Origin: Tetramitus jugosus
Lineage: Eukaryota > Heterolobosea > Eutetramitea > Acrasida > Vahlkampfiidae
DNA length: 64,000 bases
Direction: 5' to 3'
Assembly: GCA_937625935.1 (NCBI GenBank)
Contig: OW569368.1
Location: forward strand, 186,001 to 250,000
Under the pieces are notes generated by a model. The model did not search any database. It was not told where the DNA came from and saw only the letters and a list, made by a program, of their open reading frames with translations. The position numbers were made by a program, and so were the translations under genes. Of this stretch, positions 63,970 to 64,000 are shown in pieces; the stretch's first letter is position 1; the number at the start of each line of letters is the position of its first letter.

Positions 63970-64000
63970 GCTCACACGCACCCAAATTGAGTTGGCAGTA
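63970..64000. repeat. 31-nt dispersed sequence, copy 2 (cut by window edge)
   Basis: Begins GCTCACACGCACCCAA and ends TTGGCAGTA, 28 of 31 identical to 15116-15146. It starts 2 nt after the stop of the LEA-like gene. The right limit cannot be seen. Confidence 0.6.

Overview
The window is nuclear DNA of a free-living protist, most likely a heterolobosean amoeba such as Naegleria. The evidence is dense gene packing on both strands, mostly single-exon genes with a few short GT-AG introns (58-212 nt, donors often GTATGT or GTAAGT), long Asn/Gln/Ser/Thr/His runs inside reading frames, and a mix of conserved eukaryotic housekeeping genes with amoeba-type signalling genes. This is inference from gene content; I cannot fix the species. 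I saw no rRNA, tRNA, CRISPR array or recognisable transposon.

Region 1-9.8 kb: the 5' part of an FBXO3-like F-box gene runs off the left edge (minus strand). It is followed by a striking 1329-residue protein joining an F-box, a degenerate Ras-like GTPase region and a cullin C-terminal domain, then RNA polymerase III subunit RPC5 and the recombination protein RAD51D.

Region 10-23 kb: a three-exon formin with an N-terminal calponin-homology domain, the tRNA 2'-O-methyltransferase TRM7/FTSJ1, tubulin-folding cofactor D (two exons) and a mucolipin-like TRP channel (three exons).

Region 23.5-38 kb: two low-complexity proteins (23.5 and 34.2 kb) that share a similar beta-rich C-terminal region and look like a paralogous family of putative transcription factors. 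Between them lie a class I PI3-kinase (four exons), a protein with nine RRxS motifs, a coiled-coil protein (three exons) and a WD40 protein (two exons). After the second of the pair comes a candidate TPP1/ACD-like telomere protein.

Region 38-50 kb: a Pro/His-rich unknown, SPO11, a membrane protein with an unresolved 3' frame change, a Zn2Cys6 plus PAS transcription factor (two exons), a four-helix membrane protein with a bacterial-PH-like domain, an SRPBCC/START-like protein and a secreted acyloxyacyl hydrolase (two exons).

Region 50-64 kb: a WD40-like protein, cytosolic tryptophanyl-tRNA synthetase, a TPR protein, a RasGEF, a small heptad-repeat protein, an F-box/leucine-rich protein and a small hydrophilic LEA-like protein. 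A 31-nt sequence at 15116-15146 recurs with 3 mismatches at the right edge, both times just downstream of a plus-strand stop codon.

Functional themes are Ras/PI3K/formin signalling for motility and phagocytosis, lysosomal or phagosomal digestion of bacteria (TRPML, acyloxyacyl hydrolase), F-box/cullin ubiquitination (three F-box proteins) and meiotic or recombination genes (SPO11, RAD51D). Adjacent genes look independently transcribed; there is no operon-like organisation.
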